A stretch of 64,000 nt of DNA from Takakia lepidozioides. Taxonomy: Eukaryota; Streptophyta; Takakiopsida; Takakiales; Takakiaceae. Every line of letters begins with the position of its first letter. Position 1 is the stretch's first letter. The stretch is taken from the NCBI GenBank assembly GCA_030704615.1, contig CM060731.1, forward strand, positions 43,710,001 through 43,774,000. Direction: 5' to 3'. Under the pieces are notes generated by a model. The model had not been told where the DNA came from. It searched no databases and worked only from the letters and a program-made list of their open reading frames with translations. Of the stretch, positions 1 through 12,319 are shown piece after piece. The position numbers and the translations under genes are program-made.

Positions 1-1090
1 GCATCATCACGTAGTGTACAGAAATCAAAGGCAATAGTCTTTAATAGAAAGTATGTGTTCTAATAAAGCTCATCTAATGTATTAATGCTCAACAGGAAGA
101 GTTGGAAGCATAGCCAGAAAGATCAAGAAATGGGGGCAGATTCGAATCAGCTCCCTGAAGAAACAACTTGAGTCGACTTCACTTCAGCTTGCTAGTTTTC
201 AATCAATTGCAAGCTTCATGAATCATATTAAGTGAGGGCCCTCACCTGGTCCCATCACATGCAGTCAAAAAACAATGAAGTTAGTGAAGATGTGGAACCC
301 CGGGTGAATATCAGGCCTCACGCTTGTTATCGCTGTACAACATGCGTTCAAAAAGCAAGAAGAGATCAAAAGCAGAGCAAAGATATTCCACAACCTTAAG
401 TGTTTGTGGAAGAGGATTCGACATAGCTCCAAGAACTCGATAATCGACAGCACAAACAAGCAATGATGCTGAAATCTACGAGCATTTTATCAGGTGAAGG
501 GACTTCCTGATGGTTTAAGAGCGACGCTGGATCTTAATGATCGGAACGGCAAGCAGTCACAGCTTAAAGTAGGTTGCCCGCCAAGGGAAGAGACAACCTC
601 ATTGAGGGAATTGAAGGAGGGATTGAAGCTCGGCCGCCTTGCATACCCCAAGCACTGGAGGCTGTCATAAAGCTTCTCCATAGCAATCAAATTCACAAGA
701 TTTGTGCTTAAATGATCCCTTTGACACCATCTCTCAGCTCCATCAGAATCAAAACGCACGAGTATCGTGCAGAGTTTAAGGGCGGAGGAAGAGATAGGGC
801 AAACCTTCGCGATTTCATCCAGAATAGATGAAAAACAGATAATGTAAAGTATTTCCCTGATTCCATTATGATGTCATCCGGTAGTGATGGCATCCAAAAG
901 AAGAGTCTGGCTTTCATTAGGGTTTAGTTTTCATGACCAAACTCATCCAAAGAACCCAGTAATCAGAGAAATTGCTTTAATGGAATTCCTCCATTTTCAT
1001 GATTACATCCATTGTGGATTAAAAAAGGTTTAGACAAAATTAGTCCAAGCCGGTCTGGGTTTTGGAAAAAGTACAAGCAAATTCCTTGTA
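1..1090. other. Unrecognised region with one weak degenerate frame
   Basis: I recognise no gene here. On the minus strand between about 490 and 917 two overlapping frames read LPDDII...YFTLS, then after a -1 shift SILDEIAKVCPISSSALKL, which is faintly like an F-box N terminus. The plus strand over 496-670 is also open and preceded by a splice-acceptor-like TTTTATCAG. Neither reading is convincing, and positions 1-489 show nothing. Confidence 0.15.
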
Positions 1091-1143
1091 CAGAGGGAGA
1101 GGGAGAGAGGGAGAGAGAGGGGGGGGGGGGGGGGGGAGGGGCA
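1091..1143. repeat. Purine low-complexity tract
   Basis: A run of GAGAGG units passes into about 18 consecutive G residues. It is simple sequence only, and its exact length may be unreliable in an assembly. Confidence 0.9.
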
Positions 1144-1710
1144 GATGAAAGTATATATCAGTGGGTTTTTGAAGAGAATTAAACCCTAAGAGTGCGACTT
1201 TAAAATTAATCACGCTAATCTATAGAACTACGGCTTTCTCTCTCAGACCGAGGTTGATGCTATACCGCTTTGCTGGGAAGTTAGGTGCAAAGTGCGATGT
1301 AACAGTATGTTATATTCCTCTGCTTCACCTGTACCTGGAAGCATCATTCGATTAGGGACCCTCTCACAATCAGTTATTGTTTTAGCAGCAACACCTAGTG
1401 AAGACAAAAGGCCTAGTCCATTGATGTTTGATTCAGGCCCAGCTATGTTGATTTATTGGAATTCCAATAGGAGATGGCCTTTCATTTCCTGCTCACAATT
1501 GTTTTTGTTCCTGTCATAAAACCAGAGAACCTCACATCAGAACATATATGCTTACAAATACATACAGATCCATCTGCCCTTTTTCAGTGCTCAAAGACTG
1601 GCACAGACATCAGAATACACATGAGGTTCACCTACCAGGCATCACCCATTCACAATCTCCAAAGCCTCCCTGCCACACCCAATACATAAACAGAGTACAC
1701 ATAAGTTCAT

Positions 1711-1821
1711 TGCTTTGCATCCTCAATGCACCCACATTGGGCATACATGTCCACCAGGGCAGAGTTCAGAATGACATCTGGTACAATTCCAGCTTTGACA
1801 ATGTCACCATAGACCTCTTTT
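1711..1821 (-). pseudogene. PPR repeat fragment
   Basis: The minus strand reads KEVYGDIVKAGIVPDVILNS followed by ALVDMYAQCGCIEDAK and then a stop. This is one helix-turn-helix module of the same PLS-type PPR family found at 10.4-12.3, 34.6-36.6 and 51.7-56.1 kb. PPR proteins bind organelle RNA, but this isolated unit cannot be functional. Degenerate continuation (an EAL-like stretch) may extend to about 1640. It is a relic of a duplicated PPR gene. Confidence 0.75.
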
Positions 1822-2030
1822 GTTACTGTGATGAATCAGTACTTAAGACACCTGAGCATTGGGTTCTTGACAAACATTGTCAACACACACTTAACAACCT
1901 AACTTCCACAATGACCATCTAATTTGCTAAGCTAGTAAATTTTATTGTTTGACATGCAATTATTGATTAGTTAATTTATACGTAACTCGTATGTTCTTGA
2001 CAAAAACGTCAATTGTGAATACACACAAAT

Positions 2031-2687
2031 GCCTTCTCATTTAACAATAATAGGGTCATGAATGCCCGCACATGTGGCTACGACGGGGCCCGCGTGCGGC
2101 AAAGGGGGCCGCGGAGGGTGGGAGCGCCCCTACCTGGACCCCGCCAGTCTGCTTGCTTGTTGGGTGTGCCCGGCAAGCTGGTCTGCTGGGGCCCACAAAA
2201 CACATGAGCTAGTCTGCTTGGGCCCACAATATGCACATAAAGCATTAGTTATTACAAGAATTTGTTGAAAGTGGCGGACAATGTGGTGGTTAAGAGCCAT
2301 GAATGATATACATGAGGTGTGGTGTTCAAATCTCGATACATTGTACCGTGGCAATAATGTGTGTTATAAAATATATATTTTGTCGAGGGGGTCTGCCGTC
2401 TACTGGAGGGGGTCTGCCGGTCTGCTGGAGGGGGTCTGCCCAGTCTGCTGGAGAGGTGCCAGTCCGCTCGTCGGTCTGGAGGGTTTGCTAGAAGGTTGGA
2501 GTCGGTCTGTTGGAGGCGGTGCCCAGTCCGCTAGAAGGTCCACCACGGTAGATTAACAAGGACTTAGAAAAATTTCAGAATCTCGCCGACCCGGTGAATG
2601 GGCGGTGGGCTTATGAGCTCACCCCAAGGGTCGTTCTGGCGGGGCCCGCCCATGCATTCATGACCCTATTATTAAACAATGAGAGGC
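2031..2687. mobile_element. Non-autonomous Mutator-like element (657 bp)
   Basis: Both ends carry imperfect terminal inverted repeats of about 35 bp, starting GCCTTCTCATTT on the left and GCCTCTCATTGTTT on the right (reverse complement). Both then share AATAATAGGGTCATGAATG and a GC-rich stretch. A perfect 9-bp direct repeat, CACACAAAT, flanks it (2022-2030 and 2688-2696), the TSD size expected of MULEs. The interior holds repeats of GGTCTGCTGGAGGG type (2390-2540) and no coding capacity. The termini match the left end of the large MULE at 20,380, so it is probably a deletion derivative mobilised in trans. Confidence 0.88.
2281..2350 (+). repeat. tRNA-like A/B-box segment (possible SINE head)
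   Basis: GTGGTGGTTAAGAGCC resembles a Pol III A box, and GTGTTCAAATCTCG about 40 bases later resembles a B box. No cloverleaf forms, so it is not a tRNA gene. It lies inside the small MULE and could be a nested tRNA-derived SINE fragment. Confidence 0.3.
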
Positions 2688-3109
2688 CACACAAATCAAA
2701 AAAAAAATTTATTGATTATACCTCCTTCCTTGGAATGTGAAGTCATATCATAATATGATGGCCTAGATGGAAACCACTATAGGGTGAGACATTCTGATCT
2801 GGACGAGCGTACGTGATAGTGGGGTTGCTTCACATATCCTTGCTGCAGGTTTAAGCCCCACATGGGCTATATTGAGGGCCAGCTCAATATAACCCACCTC
2901 TTTGGCAACTTGCATGCACGAGGGCTTCACCCTTAGACAATCCCTCGACCAATAGTTTTTTTTTTTGCTATGGTTTTGTTATGTTTTGTTATAGTTTTTT
3001 TTTTTGCTCTGGTTTTCTTATGTGTCTTATTTGAAGCGCTTATTATCTTGGATAAAAGAGAATAATGTATGTGACTGGTACTGATTGGTTGCCTGCTCGA
3101 CCTTCTTGG

Positions 3110-3410
3110 CCTTGTAGGGCAATTCGATAAGGCAGAGGATTTTGTTCACAAAATGTCAATTGAACCAGCTTTGGAGGGCCTTGCTTTGTGCGTGCAGAAT
3201 TCGGTAATGTGGAGATGGCAGAACGTGCAGCAAAAAGCCTTCTCACTAGGGATCCACAACATGCTAACATATGTGTTGCTATTGAATGTTGTTTTGGCAG
3301 CTGGAAGGTGGGAGGATACAGCAATGGTGAGAAAATAGATGAATCCCGAAGGTGTCAGAAAGGAGCGAGGTTGTTGTTGAATTGAGATAAACATGTCCTA
3401 TGATTGCTGG
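3110..3410 (+). pseudogene. PPR E-domain fragment
   Basis: Successive frames on the plus strand read KAEDFVHKMSIEPALEGL, then GNVEMAERAAKSLLTRDPQ, then LAAGRWEDTAMVRK. These correspond to the last PPR motifs and the E domain of PLS-class editing factors (compare AERAAKSILRWDRQ in the copy near 10.95 kb). At least two frameshifts and an in-frame stop after MVRK make it a relic. No DYW domain follows. Confidence 0.65.
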
Positions 3411-6030
3411 GCAGCTCGCTGAGGTAGGTATGCTTGAAATGTGGTCGGCTCAACAGCGTGTGGCATTTGATCACGAGAAACTTAGTTATGTTCATGTGCA
3501 GTTGGGGTGTGCTTAAGGAAGCACGAGCCCTTGAGCAGCTGCAATCAAGTCTCAAGTCTAATAAGTTCCACTGGGGCAAATGCTAAATAGGGTTTGTGAT
3601 GTGTTCAAAATGTTTTGGTCAGAGTAATAGAAATCTGACTGTGGTGTGGGAGAAATGCAGGATATGCATTGGCATGGGATTCCCCTAAAGTCAAATTTTT
3701 GAAGGGAAAGCCCAACCTCTTCGCAATGTGATTAGCTAGCAGAAGCAGCAATACTCAACTCCTTGTTTGAGCTTTGGTACCACAACAATGTGAATATATT
3801 GAGGGCTTATCATTGAGGATTTGGTTCCTCCAATAATCAAGGCAAGGGTGCTATCCAGCATATATTGCAACGACTGTTAAGCCAAAGCCTCTATACGTGA
3901 CTATGTTAAGTAGGTGGACACACTCGATTTTCTGTTGTAACTAAGCATGATCAATGGGTGTTTTATTGCCCTGGATGGCCACAATGGAGTAGAGACATTG
4001 TTAGAAGTTGCAGACCTGCTGTAAAAGCCCAATCAAAATTTGAGTTGTCATTTCCATCGAAATTTTTTTCTCTATGTCAATGCTTTGCTGTTTGTAAGTT
4101 ACATGCAGGATGTGGTTATTTTGCGCTCTTGGATGAAAGGTACTGCCTGTCTTTTCATGCTTGTAGCCCATAGTTTCTAGTTGTATTATTAAAAAACAAA
4201 CAACAAACAGCAAAGGGTGAAAGCCAGCTACGGTGGCTAAGAAAAGTCCACTGTGTGGCCTATACAAGAAATCCCAAGGTTTTTCAAAAACTTTATTTGA
4301 TAATTATGGAAAAATTATAGTCGCTAGATTCATCCATGCTGAAAGATATGAACCATCCAAAGTTGACAGTAATAGACACTATGGCAAATTTTCCTAGTAC
4401 AAGATATTATTTCTATTTTTTTATTTTTTTCTTATATTTTATATTTTCGTTATATCGCATAGTGGGACTCGGGCTACTTTTCATCTACACGAAATGTACC
4501 TTTTAGTGAAGCAAGTCCATTGTTTTACTTTGTTTCCATGCATTCATGTACTTTGGCAAAAATCAATTTTTTGAGGCTCACAATAATATGTAGAAGTAAG
4601 ATATTTTTTTTTGATGTTTTTCTACATGACTTTAGTATCTTAATCCTTAACCTCCCAAGGCCGTTTTCAACATTTTGGCCATTTTTGGTACCCCGTAAGA
4701 TTAAAATGCCCATAACTCCTTACCACCTTTCATCCATAGGTTTCAACCATACAACATTGCACCTAGCTTGGTTATGTATAACCACTCCAAATTTGGCATG
4801 ATTCCACCATAGAAATAGAAATATTATAATGGCTTTGTGGACCTTGAATTTGAGCTTCCACACAATACTCCTACCCAAAAAAGGTTTGACCAAAATAAAT
4901 GCTTGCTTTTTGTAATTTTCATTGCTTCGAGACCCACAAATTCCAATGCAATGGTGCCATGACAATGTTCTTGCCAAATTTTAGGGCCATATGAGGGTTT
5001 TTTCTATGGGCTGCTTTGTATGGGTGTATGTGGGGGTACAAAAGGTGAGAAATTGAATGGTGGCAGGAGCCTCCAAAGGAGGTGCAATATTTCCTAACTT
5101 TTTGAGAAAACCGGACGGTAGATATGTGGATGCCATGCCAATGCTCCACAATGTGAAAAATTTTATACAATTTAGTAAAGTTTTAGGAAACTTTTTGGCC
5201 CTAAGTGCAATATTGTTTTGGGACCCACAACCATACTACAGGTGGGGCTTAGGGAGAATTTTTCGGCAAAATATTCTGTTTTTGGGGGGTCACGTCCCAT
5301 GGGCTGCCACCCCATCGGCTGCAGGGGCAACGTGGCGCCACCCGCCCAACCTAAATACGAAGTGAGATCGGGTGGGCCGCCGCATGCAACCTCACCCTAA
5401 ATGGGGACTGCAGCCGGTTTAGTGCTTTGTACCTGCCACTTGTCCAGTCAACTCAAGAAGCGCAGCTCGTTTTGGGCAATGCTGACGGGCCAAAATTCGC
5501 CCATGCCACATTTTTTATTTTCTCTTATTTTTTATTTGAGGAGAGGCTTCCTAAGAGGCAAATCTACATTTCTCATTCAGACCTCATTCCCATCCGAGAG
5601 CATCTTATGATACTGCGGTGAATCTCCCAAAGCAAGTGACCGGATTCTGGTCGCTGGGGAGGTTAAGGGTTAAAGAGTAGAGAATACTAATATGAGTCCT
5701 TTTTATCATATTTGTTTTCTATAGTGAGTGCAAAAAGTCCATAACAAGTTTTTTTATGGACTGTGACACTGCGTATGCAATTTTCTAAAGTCCATTACTT
5801 TGACAAATCAACTTCATTTCTCCTTGAGAATTTAAAGGTTAGAGCTTGTAGTAGTTGGAAATATAAGAGTGAGTCCCATTTTCATTGTAATAAAATTTTG
5901 TGTCTAAGGTACAATTGAATCAAACTACGTCATGTAAAACACTGCTATGACACAAAAATGTAGTCATCGTAGTCTGCTTTCACCCCAAACAGCAAGTAAA
6001 AAATAAATGCCGAGAGGAAAAATAAACTAC
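3411..6030. other. No recognisable gene
   Basis: Only short, non-conserved frames occur on both strands, with AT-rich stretches at 4380-4460. I see no domain, TIR or RNA structure. A B-box-like GGTTCGAACC occurs further on, near 6393. Confidence 0.5.
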
Positions 6031-6138
6031 GTTGGCCATACAACAAAGGGAAGCATAACAAACCGCGTTGGCCATACAACAAAGGGAAGCATAACAAACC
6101 ACGTTGGCCATATAGCAAAGGAAAGCATGACGGTAGGC
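6031..6138. repeat. 36-bp tandem repeat, three copies
   Basis: Units start GTTGGCCATACAACAAAGGG at 6031, 6067 and 6103. The first two are almost identical and the third has diverged. On the minus strand they are open in frame, but I see no sign of a real protein. Confidence 0.9.
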
Positions 6139-6863
6139 TATAGCACACAACACAAACATGAGTTTGAACCCCAATTCGCAAGGATACTATCGAGACACTC
6201 TACCATCAAGTCATGCTTCATCTTGCAAATATAGAGCTCTTTTTAACCTTTTGAATAGTACTATGAAACAGTGAAGACTAGCTTTGTTTGATAAAAGCTT
6301 TTTTATTTCCAGGGCCATAAAGCAAATGTGAGCACATCCCTAATATAAAAAGATCCCTAATATAAAAAGATCGAGAAAAGAGCCAGTAGTGGGTTCGAAC
6401 CGTACAACATCAAGGATACGCATGACATGTCTTACCATCAAATCACCCATCGACGTTGGAATATATAGGCATGTTTGAAAAATTTTGAACATTGATATTT
6501 CAGTCGTAGTGAAGAATGAGTATTGTTAATGATATCATATTTTTTGTATTGAGCCATTCTTGCTGAGTCATAGTAAATCCTTTCATGGTTATTTAACAAC
6601 AATTCTATCCATTCAATGTATATTTATTATTTATAATTATAGCTGTCAATATCTACAAAACCAAAACACCAAGTAGACAAACACTTGATAGTAGTAGTAA
6701 AATATATCACCATTGATATGGTTTGAACACTTGTTAGTGAAGTTATAGTAAATGTATATTACAAAATATATTTTCATAATTACAGTTGTCCATGTTTGAC
6801 TTAGGGTGGTAGACTAAAGGACTTTGTAGTGAAGCATTTGATAGTTGTAGTGTTTTACTAATA

Positions 6864-7740
6864 TCAGCACATTTCACTATGTGGTGCTAGAAATAGTGAA
6901 AAGTGACAAATAATGAAACTCATAGTAAAATATCGACGGTGCTGAAAACCATGGTGTGTTGTAGTGTTGTGAATGTAAATGCGACGGAATCTCTTATCTT
7001 TGAGAATGTAAAAGTTGGGAATGTAACTTCCTGCAGCATTCATGCAGATGAGGACACTCAACCATTCGCATTGATATGGCGTTATCGAATGGACAGCTCT
7101 GGAACAATCTTGGCAAGCACAACAACACCTCCATCTCGCCCAGCTTGGGCCCCTGACTTATCACAATTCCAAATCATCTCAGCCCCATGTTATGCTTATT
7201 GTACATTTCTCTGTCAGGTTAGCATAGAATGTTTGAACATTTTCAGGGCATAGTCCACGATCAACAGCTGCCATGGCTCCAGTCTAATTCCCGTTTTTAC
7301 ATGGACGTGGTCCTCTTCTTGGCCACCCGGCCCCTTCCTAACATGAACTTCTTCATTATTGTCCACATTGAAATCAGTTGGACTGATGGTCCTCTTGTTG
7401 GATGTGTAGTTGTATCGATCATCACTTCAGGTGGAAACTCTTCTGTAAATCCATGACCGACTTGAAATTCAACATTGGAATCTTGCCCTTGGCCCCATTG
7501 ATAGTTCTGATCAACCTCGTCTTCACTTTGACTGTTTGCATGTTCATAACGCTCATTGTATGCACGATCAGAATCACTTGAATGGCTGTCAATCTCTACT
7601 CTGTTGCTACCCTCATCTACCTCAGTGTCTGGCAGTAATCGGAAAGCTTGGGAAGGCCTAAAATCTCAGTCCATGTCACACGACTACTGCAGTAAACACA
7701 CTTCCCCCCTCCAAACTGAATTCTTGCAACTAAACTAACA
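6864..7740 (-). pseudogene. Pogo/jerky-like DDE transposase relic
   Basis: Minus-strand frames read an acidic Ser/Glu-rich leader (7740-7450), then PENVQTFYANLTEK, then AEMIWNCDKSGAQAGRDGG (the IWNxDxxG motif with the first catalytic Asp), then AVHSITPYQCEWLSVLICMN and AAGSYIPNFYILKDKRF. This order and spacing is that of DDE_1 endonucleases of the Tc1/mariner pogo/jerky group. At least two frameshifts break it, and the C-terminal half with the last catalytic acids is gone. I found no TIRs, so this is an internal fragment. Confidence 0.65.
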
Positions 7741-8957
7741 ACTATTGTAAGTTTGCATGACTAAGCCTAAACTGATTAGAAATCATCTCTAATCTCCGCT
7801 CTGGGCTCATGTATGCAATTAGCGAGATATGTGTATTGTAGTCCTTCATATGATTGCAGCGCAAATTTTCAAATGGCCTCCTATGAATTTGAATGTGAGC
7901 AACCGCCCAACACTAAATGAAAAGGAACCGCCGCAAATCTGACCCACTTGATGTGTGTACACCACATCCTCAGCTTTATTAAGGTGCAGCCCTAATCAAA
8001 ATACACATGGTCTAATATTCTATACGCGTTGGTCACGTAACAAATCTACACGTAGATGAGGTTGCCCATAAGTGCATCCAATTTAGCCCACTCAATACCA
8101 CCATTTTAAGAGGTGTATGAACCCACTTTACAGCCCAAAAATAGGGGTCCACTTCAAGACCTGCTCACATTTGGGTGTAACTACCTTATACAATTTCTGC
8201 AGGAAAATGGATTGTTTTGAAGCCCGAGGGTGATAGTTTTGGATTCTTAATCTTAATGGATAATCAAACAACAAAAAATATATGTAACTTGATGGATTTG
8301 AAGGGTTCTGAAGGGACCTAAGATCTGATAAATGCTTGAGGCTGTGGAAAGTGGAAAAAACGTGGATGCACCATACCATACTCGTGGTTTGGTGTATAAA
8401 GAAATTAGTCCTAGGATTGGCTCTCTAAAAGAACAACAACACATCTATCAATTAAAAATGTTGAAGGTAACCAATTCAAGAGAGAAAGACAAGATATAAA
8501 CTTTTCAACTTACACTTAAAATTGGATATGATTGCGATGAAAATATATGCAGTATAAATAATTAAGGGAATTTGAGAGAAACTATATATCTAAGGGAGGT
8601 GCATGTTCATTGTAAGTTTTAGGCGACGAATTAGTTATAACATGGACTTACCATGTATTGACACTGGTGTGATCTCTTTTTATAGAGAAGAGCCAACTAG
8701 CCTTGGCTCCTCCATGTGAATAGTGAAATCTATTTTCATCTATAATAAACTTGAAAATCATCCATTTATTTTTCATCAATTGGTCAATAACATAGATATT
8801 ACCTAAAGGAGGTGTTACCTGGAGAAGGCACATCATGGAAATAAGAGGAGGTGACATGTAGGGAAGGCACACATGGGCTTAGCGATTTTTTACGTTTGAC
8901 AGTGATGAGTAGTCTCCTCTTTATTCTAAAGAGGAGCCAATAAATTCACATATCTCA
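7741..8957. other. No recognisable gene
   Basis: No conserved frame is seen. A hAT-terminus-like CAACCGCCCAACACTA lies at about 7900-7915. A short AGAGGAGCCAA-type repeat occurs at about 8685 and 8930. Confidence 0.4.
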
Positions 8958-9022
8958 ATAGGGGATTGCGCTTGGATGACACTAGACACTGGCCAACGGT
9001 ACCTTAGTTGCAATAATCTATG
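8958..9022 (+). repeat. 65-bp dispersed repeat, copy A
   Basis: This stretch is identical to 15,791-15,855 over 65 bases (starts ATAGGGGATTGCGCTTGG), with unrelated sequence on both outer sides. A diverged inverted relative lies at about 15,210-15,297. Copy A stops exactly where a MULE terminus begins. Confidence 0.9.
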
Positions 9023-9310
9023 CTTCTCATTGTTGAATAATTGGGAGTTTAAGGCTCACGTGTGCGACAGGCAGCGGGCCCCATGCACGGATGTCGGGCG
9101 CCCTTGGGTGGCCCCGCCGCGACCCATGACCCGGCCCAGGTGGGTCTGCCGCGAGGATGGGTCTGCCCCAGGTATGGTCTGCCGCGAGGGTGGGTTTGCC
9201 ACCAGATAGGTATGGTCTGCCGCTAGGTAGGGTCCACATGCCCTGACCCTAGGCAAGACTCAGCTCGGGTGGGTCTGCCGCGAGGTAGGGTCCGCAGGCC
9301 CTGACCCTAG
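9022..9310. mobile_element. Truncated MULE left end with GC-rich repeats
   Basis: GCTTCTCATTGTTGAATAAT at 9022 matches the terminus of the MULE family at 2031 and 20,380. It is followed by the same GTGCGAC...GGGCCCC...CACGG type subterminal sequence. After that come 6-7 irregular repeats of GGTCTGCCGCGAGG type up to about 9310. No right TIR or duplicated ATAATCTAT was found, so the copy is truncated or rearranged on the right. Confidence 0.65.
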
Positions 9311-9785
9311 GTGGCGTTGGGGCTGACGGCGGCTGTTTTCTAGTAATAGTTGCATAGTGTGAAGTAAAATACAGCTCTACAGTGTGAAGTGAAAACAAAC
9401 TATGGACAGGTATCTTTCTTGTGCCACTTCGAGTGAAGATTTGAGAGCTTAGGAAGGAAGCAGCATAGCCAACAGACTGACGAAAAAAAGAGGATATAGA
9501 CCTAGATATGTACATGGTTGAGTAGTATTGTATGGGTAAAGAATATGGCAACAGATCACATAGAGATTGGGAGAGAAATCAGGGGATAGTGAGCAAGCGA
9601 TACGAAACTGTCTTTACCAAGTTGTAGACTAGGCACAGATCACCCTCCGCAAAACACACTCATCCAGCACTCTGTTGGTGTAGGCAATGTAAAATCCGTC
9701 TCAAGAGCTCAGTTCACCAACTTTCAAAATCTCGAGGCAGGGCTTTCTCAAGGCTGTGCCCTGGCTTTTAATTGCTGGTACCTCA

Positions 9786-10060
9786 CACACAGCAGATTGA
9801 TGCTTGTGGGGGAAATCTGGAAAGGCCGTACCAATTGTCACTACTAGAGTGCACCCCTCACAAAGGGAGTGTCTGTTCCCTCTTGTTCTGTGCCTGGTCT
9901 GTGTCCACAAGGCTACGGCAAACATCGTATGAGTACATTCTCTCACGAACAGCAGATTGATGCTTGTGTTATGATGTGTCTGTTCCCTATTGTTCCGCCC
10001 AAACCAGGCGTAGGGTCTATGGCCACAAGGGAAAACAATGTTTCTGAGTACATCTCTCTC
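9786..10060. repeat. Imperfect tandem duplication (~160 bp)
   Basis: CAGCAGATTGATGCTTGTG occurs at about 9789 and 9949. Each copy is followed by TGTCTGTTCCCT, a CACAAGG block and TGAGTACAT. The unit looks duplicated once and then diverged. It lies in the 3' flank of the PPR pseudogene. Confidence 0.7.
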
Positions 10061-10416
10061 TTCGAGAACAACTGTGCAGTCAAATGACAGCAATGTGTCA
10101 CATGTATCCCAATTGGCAGCTGTAGCTTCTGTTTGCTTTTGTTTCTAGCATTATTTAGACCACCCTGTACAGCAATAATCAATGCCTGTAGTTACATTAC
10201 CGTTGGCTGAAGGAGCGCATATGCAATTACAGGCTTGATTCCCCAGCTCCTGCTGGGTAGACCCCATAGCCGGTTCTTGGAGGGTTAAAATGCCATGGAT
10301 GAAATGCCCTCAACAGAATGTCATGGCTAACAATCCCAGGAACAGTGAAGCAACCAAGCAACTTCATTAGCTTAATGAAAGAAGCAAGACACTCACACCT
10401 GTAACAATACATCAAT

Positions 10417-12319
10417 TCACCAGTATTCTTCGCAAGAACAAACCCCATTTACAAAGTGGTGAAAGCGGTTGGCATCCCGTACAAAAATTGCGCGCCCAAC
10501 AATCTTTGAGATAAACTTAGTGGCTGTGTGGCAGTCACCACACACCCGAAGGTTCTTGATGACACGAAGAGGCGTGCCTGGGGCCGTGCTGATCAGCCCA
10601 AAGGCAATAGCCAGCTTCTCACAGTGAAGGCAGAGAAAATTCCTTTTTTGCTCCTCCTCCACATCATGCAACACAAAGCGTGTGTCAGGCACATACCCTG
10701 CCTCCTCCATCTGCCCAGACAGTCTTCTCAGCTCAGCATAGATTTCCTCAATTTGTGGATGCAATTTGTCATCTACCACAAAATTGTGGACCCGGTTGCC
10801 GATCTCTATGTAGCAGGAACCGGGCTGCTTTCGGACACCTCTGATTTTCATCATTTTTCTTACCTTTGCAGTATCATCCCACCTGCCAGCTGTGGCATAG
10901 ATATTTGATAGCATCACATAAGTAGTAGCATCCTGTCGATCCCACCTGAGAATAGATTTTGCCGCACGTTCTGCCACGTTCACATTGCCATGAATTCTAC
11001 AGGCACCAAGCAAGGCTTTCCACACCACCTCGTTGGACTGGCATTTCGTTAATGAAGTCCTCAGCCTCATCCAATTGCCCTGCGTGGCCAAGAAGGTCCA
11101 CCATGCACCCAAAGTGCTCCACTATACGAGTGAGGCCATGATCTCGACTCAGGGAATCGAAGTAGTGTCTGCCTTCATCCACTAGGCCCCCATGGCTACA
11201 TGCTTGGAGAACACTTATAAAGGTGATACTATTTGGCTTGAAGCCTTCCTTTTGCATACCTTCAAACAGTTGCAGGGCTTCCCTACGACAACCATGCTGG
11301 GCATATCCTGCAATCATTGCACTCCATGAAACCACATTTTGTTCAGCCATTTTGTCAAACACTCCCTTTGCATCCTTGACGCTCCCGCATTTAGCATACA
11401 TGTCCATGAGGGCAGTGTCCAGAATGACACCTGGTACAATTCCAGCTTTCATGATGTTAGCATGGACTTCTTTGCCCTTTTCGAGAGCTGTCAGGCAGGC
11501 ACAAGCATTGCAAGCCAAAACGAACGTAACCTGGTCAGGCTTCGCCACTTCCTGCATCATTTGCTCATAGGTCCCCAAAGTCTCCATCCAGCACTCATGC
11601 TGGGCATATCCTGTGATCATTGCATTCCAGGACACCAAATTTCGTTCAGCCATATTGGCATCTTCGATGCTCCCGCATTTTGCATACATGTCCACAAGGG
11701 TACTGTTCAGAATGGTATCTGGTACAATTCCAGTTCTCAAGATGTCAGCGTGGACCTCTTTGCCTTTTTCCAGGGCTACCAAGCTCGTACACACATTGCA
11801 AACGCAGACCAGGTCATGATGTCCGCATGGACCTCTTTGCCCTTTTCTAGGGCTGCCAGTCTCGCACAAGCCTTGAGAATGCAAACAAATGTGACCAGAT
11901 CGGGCATCACCCCTTGCTGTATCATTTGATCATATGTCTCCGAGGCATTCCTACCACAACCATGCTTGGTATATCCTGCCATCATTATAGTCCACGAAAA
12001 CATATTTCGTTCCGGCATTTTGTCAAAGACAAGGTATGCATCCAGGAAGCTCCCGCATTTAACATACATGTTGATGAGGGCATTGTTTAGGAACACATTT
12101 GGCTCAAATCCACTTTGGATAATGTGGGTATGCACCTGCTTTGCATTTGTGCAAAAGACAGATATAAGTCTCAGAATCTGCTGAAATGCCTCCTTGGTTC
12201 AAAATATGCAGAGCCTCTTTCAGTTGTCCTGCATCACATAGTGTCCTCAATTGCCCGCAAGTGCCAGAAGAGATCTTGTGGAGTCCCTCTCTTGGTCCTG
12301 TTTCGGAAGCATTGGTCAT
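10417..12319 (-). pseudogene. PPR-DYW RNA-editing factor pseudogene
   Basis: Start chosen at 12,319, since the frame from there gives the usual N-terminal lead (QLKEALHILNQGGISADSET). About four to five PLS repeats follow (e.g. LEKGKEVHANIMKAGIVP, VVSWSAMIAGYAQHG), then E/E+ motifs and a full DYW domain. The DYW keeps the deaminase HxE as HCEK in [13 protein letters not shown], keeps CGDCH, and ends EYW. Family role: C-to-U editing of chloroplast or mitochondrial transcripts. Frames break near 12,130, 11,820-11,850 and 11,040. The middle break looks like an unequal-recombination deletion, because EVHADIM jumps into the next repeat's LVCVCNVC. With three shifts it should not make a full protein, although the DYW frame itself (10,417-11,112) is open. 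Confidence 0.9.

Noticed and set aside
5945-6181. Minus-strand frame with CFPLLYGQRGLL repeats
   Set aside because: It is simply the translation of the 36-bp tandem repeat, with no similarity to a known protein.
11223-11929. Long plus-strand reading frames opposite the PPR pseudogene (up to 196 codons)
   Set aside because: They are antisense shadows of repetitive PPR codons; the minus strand carries all recognisable motifs.
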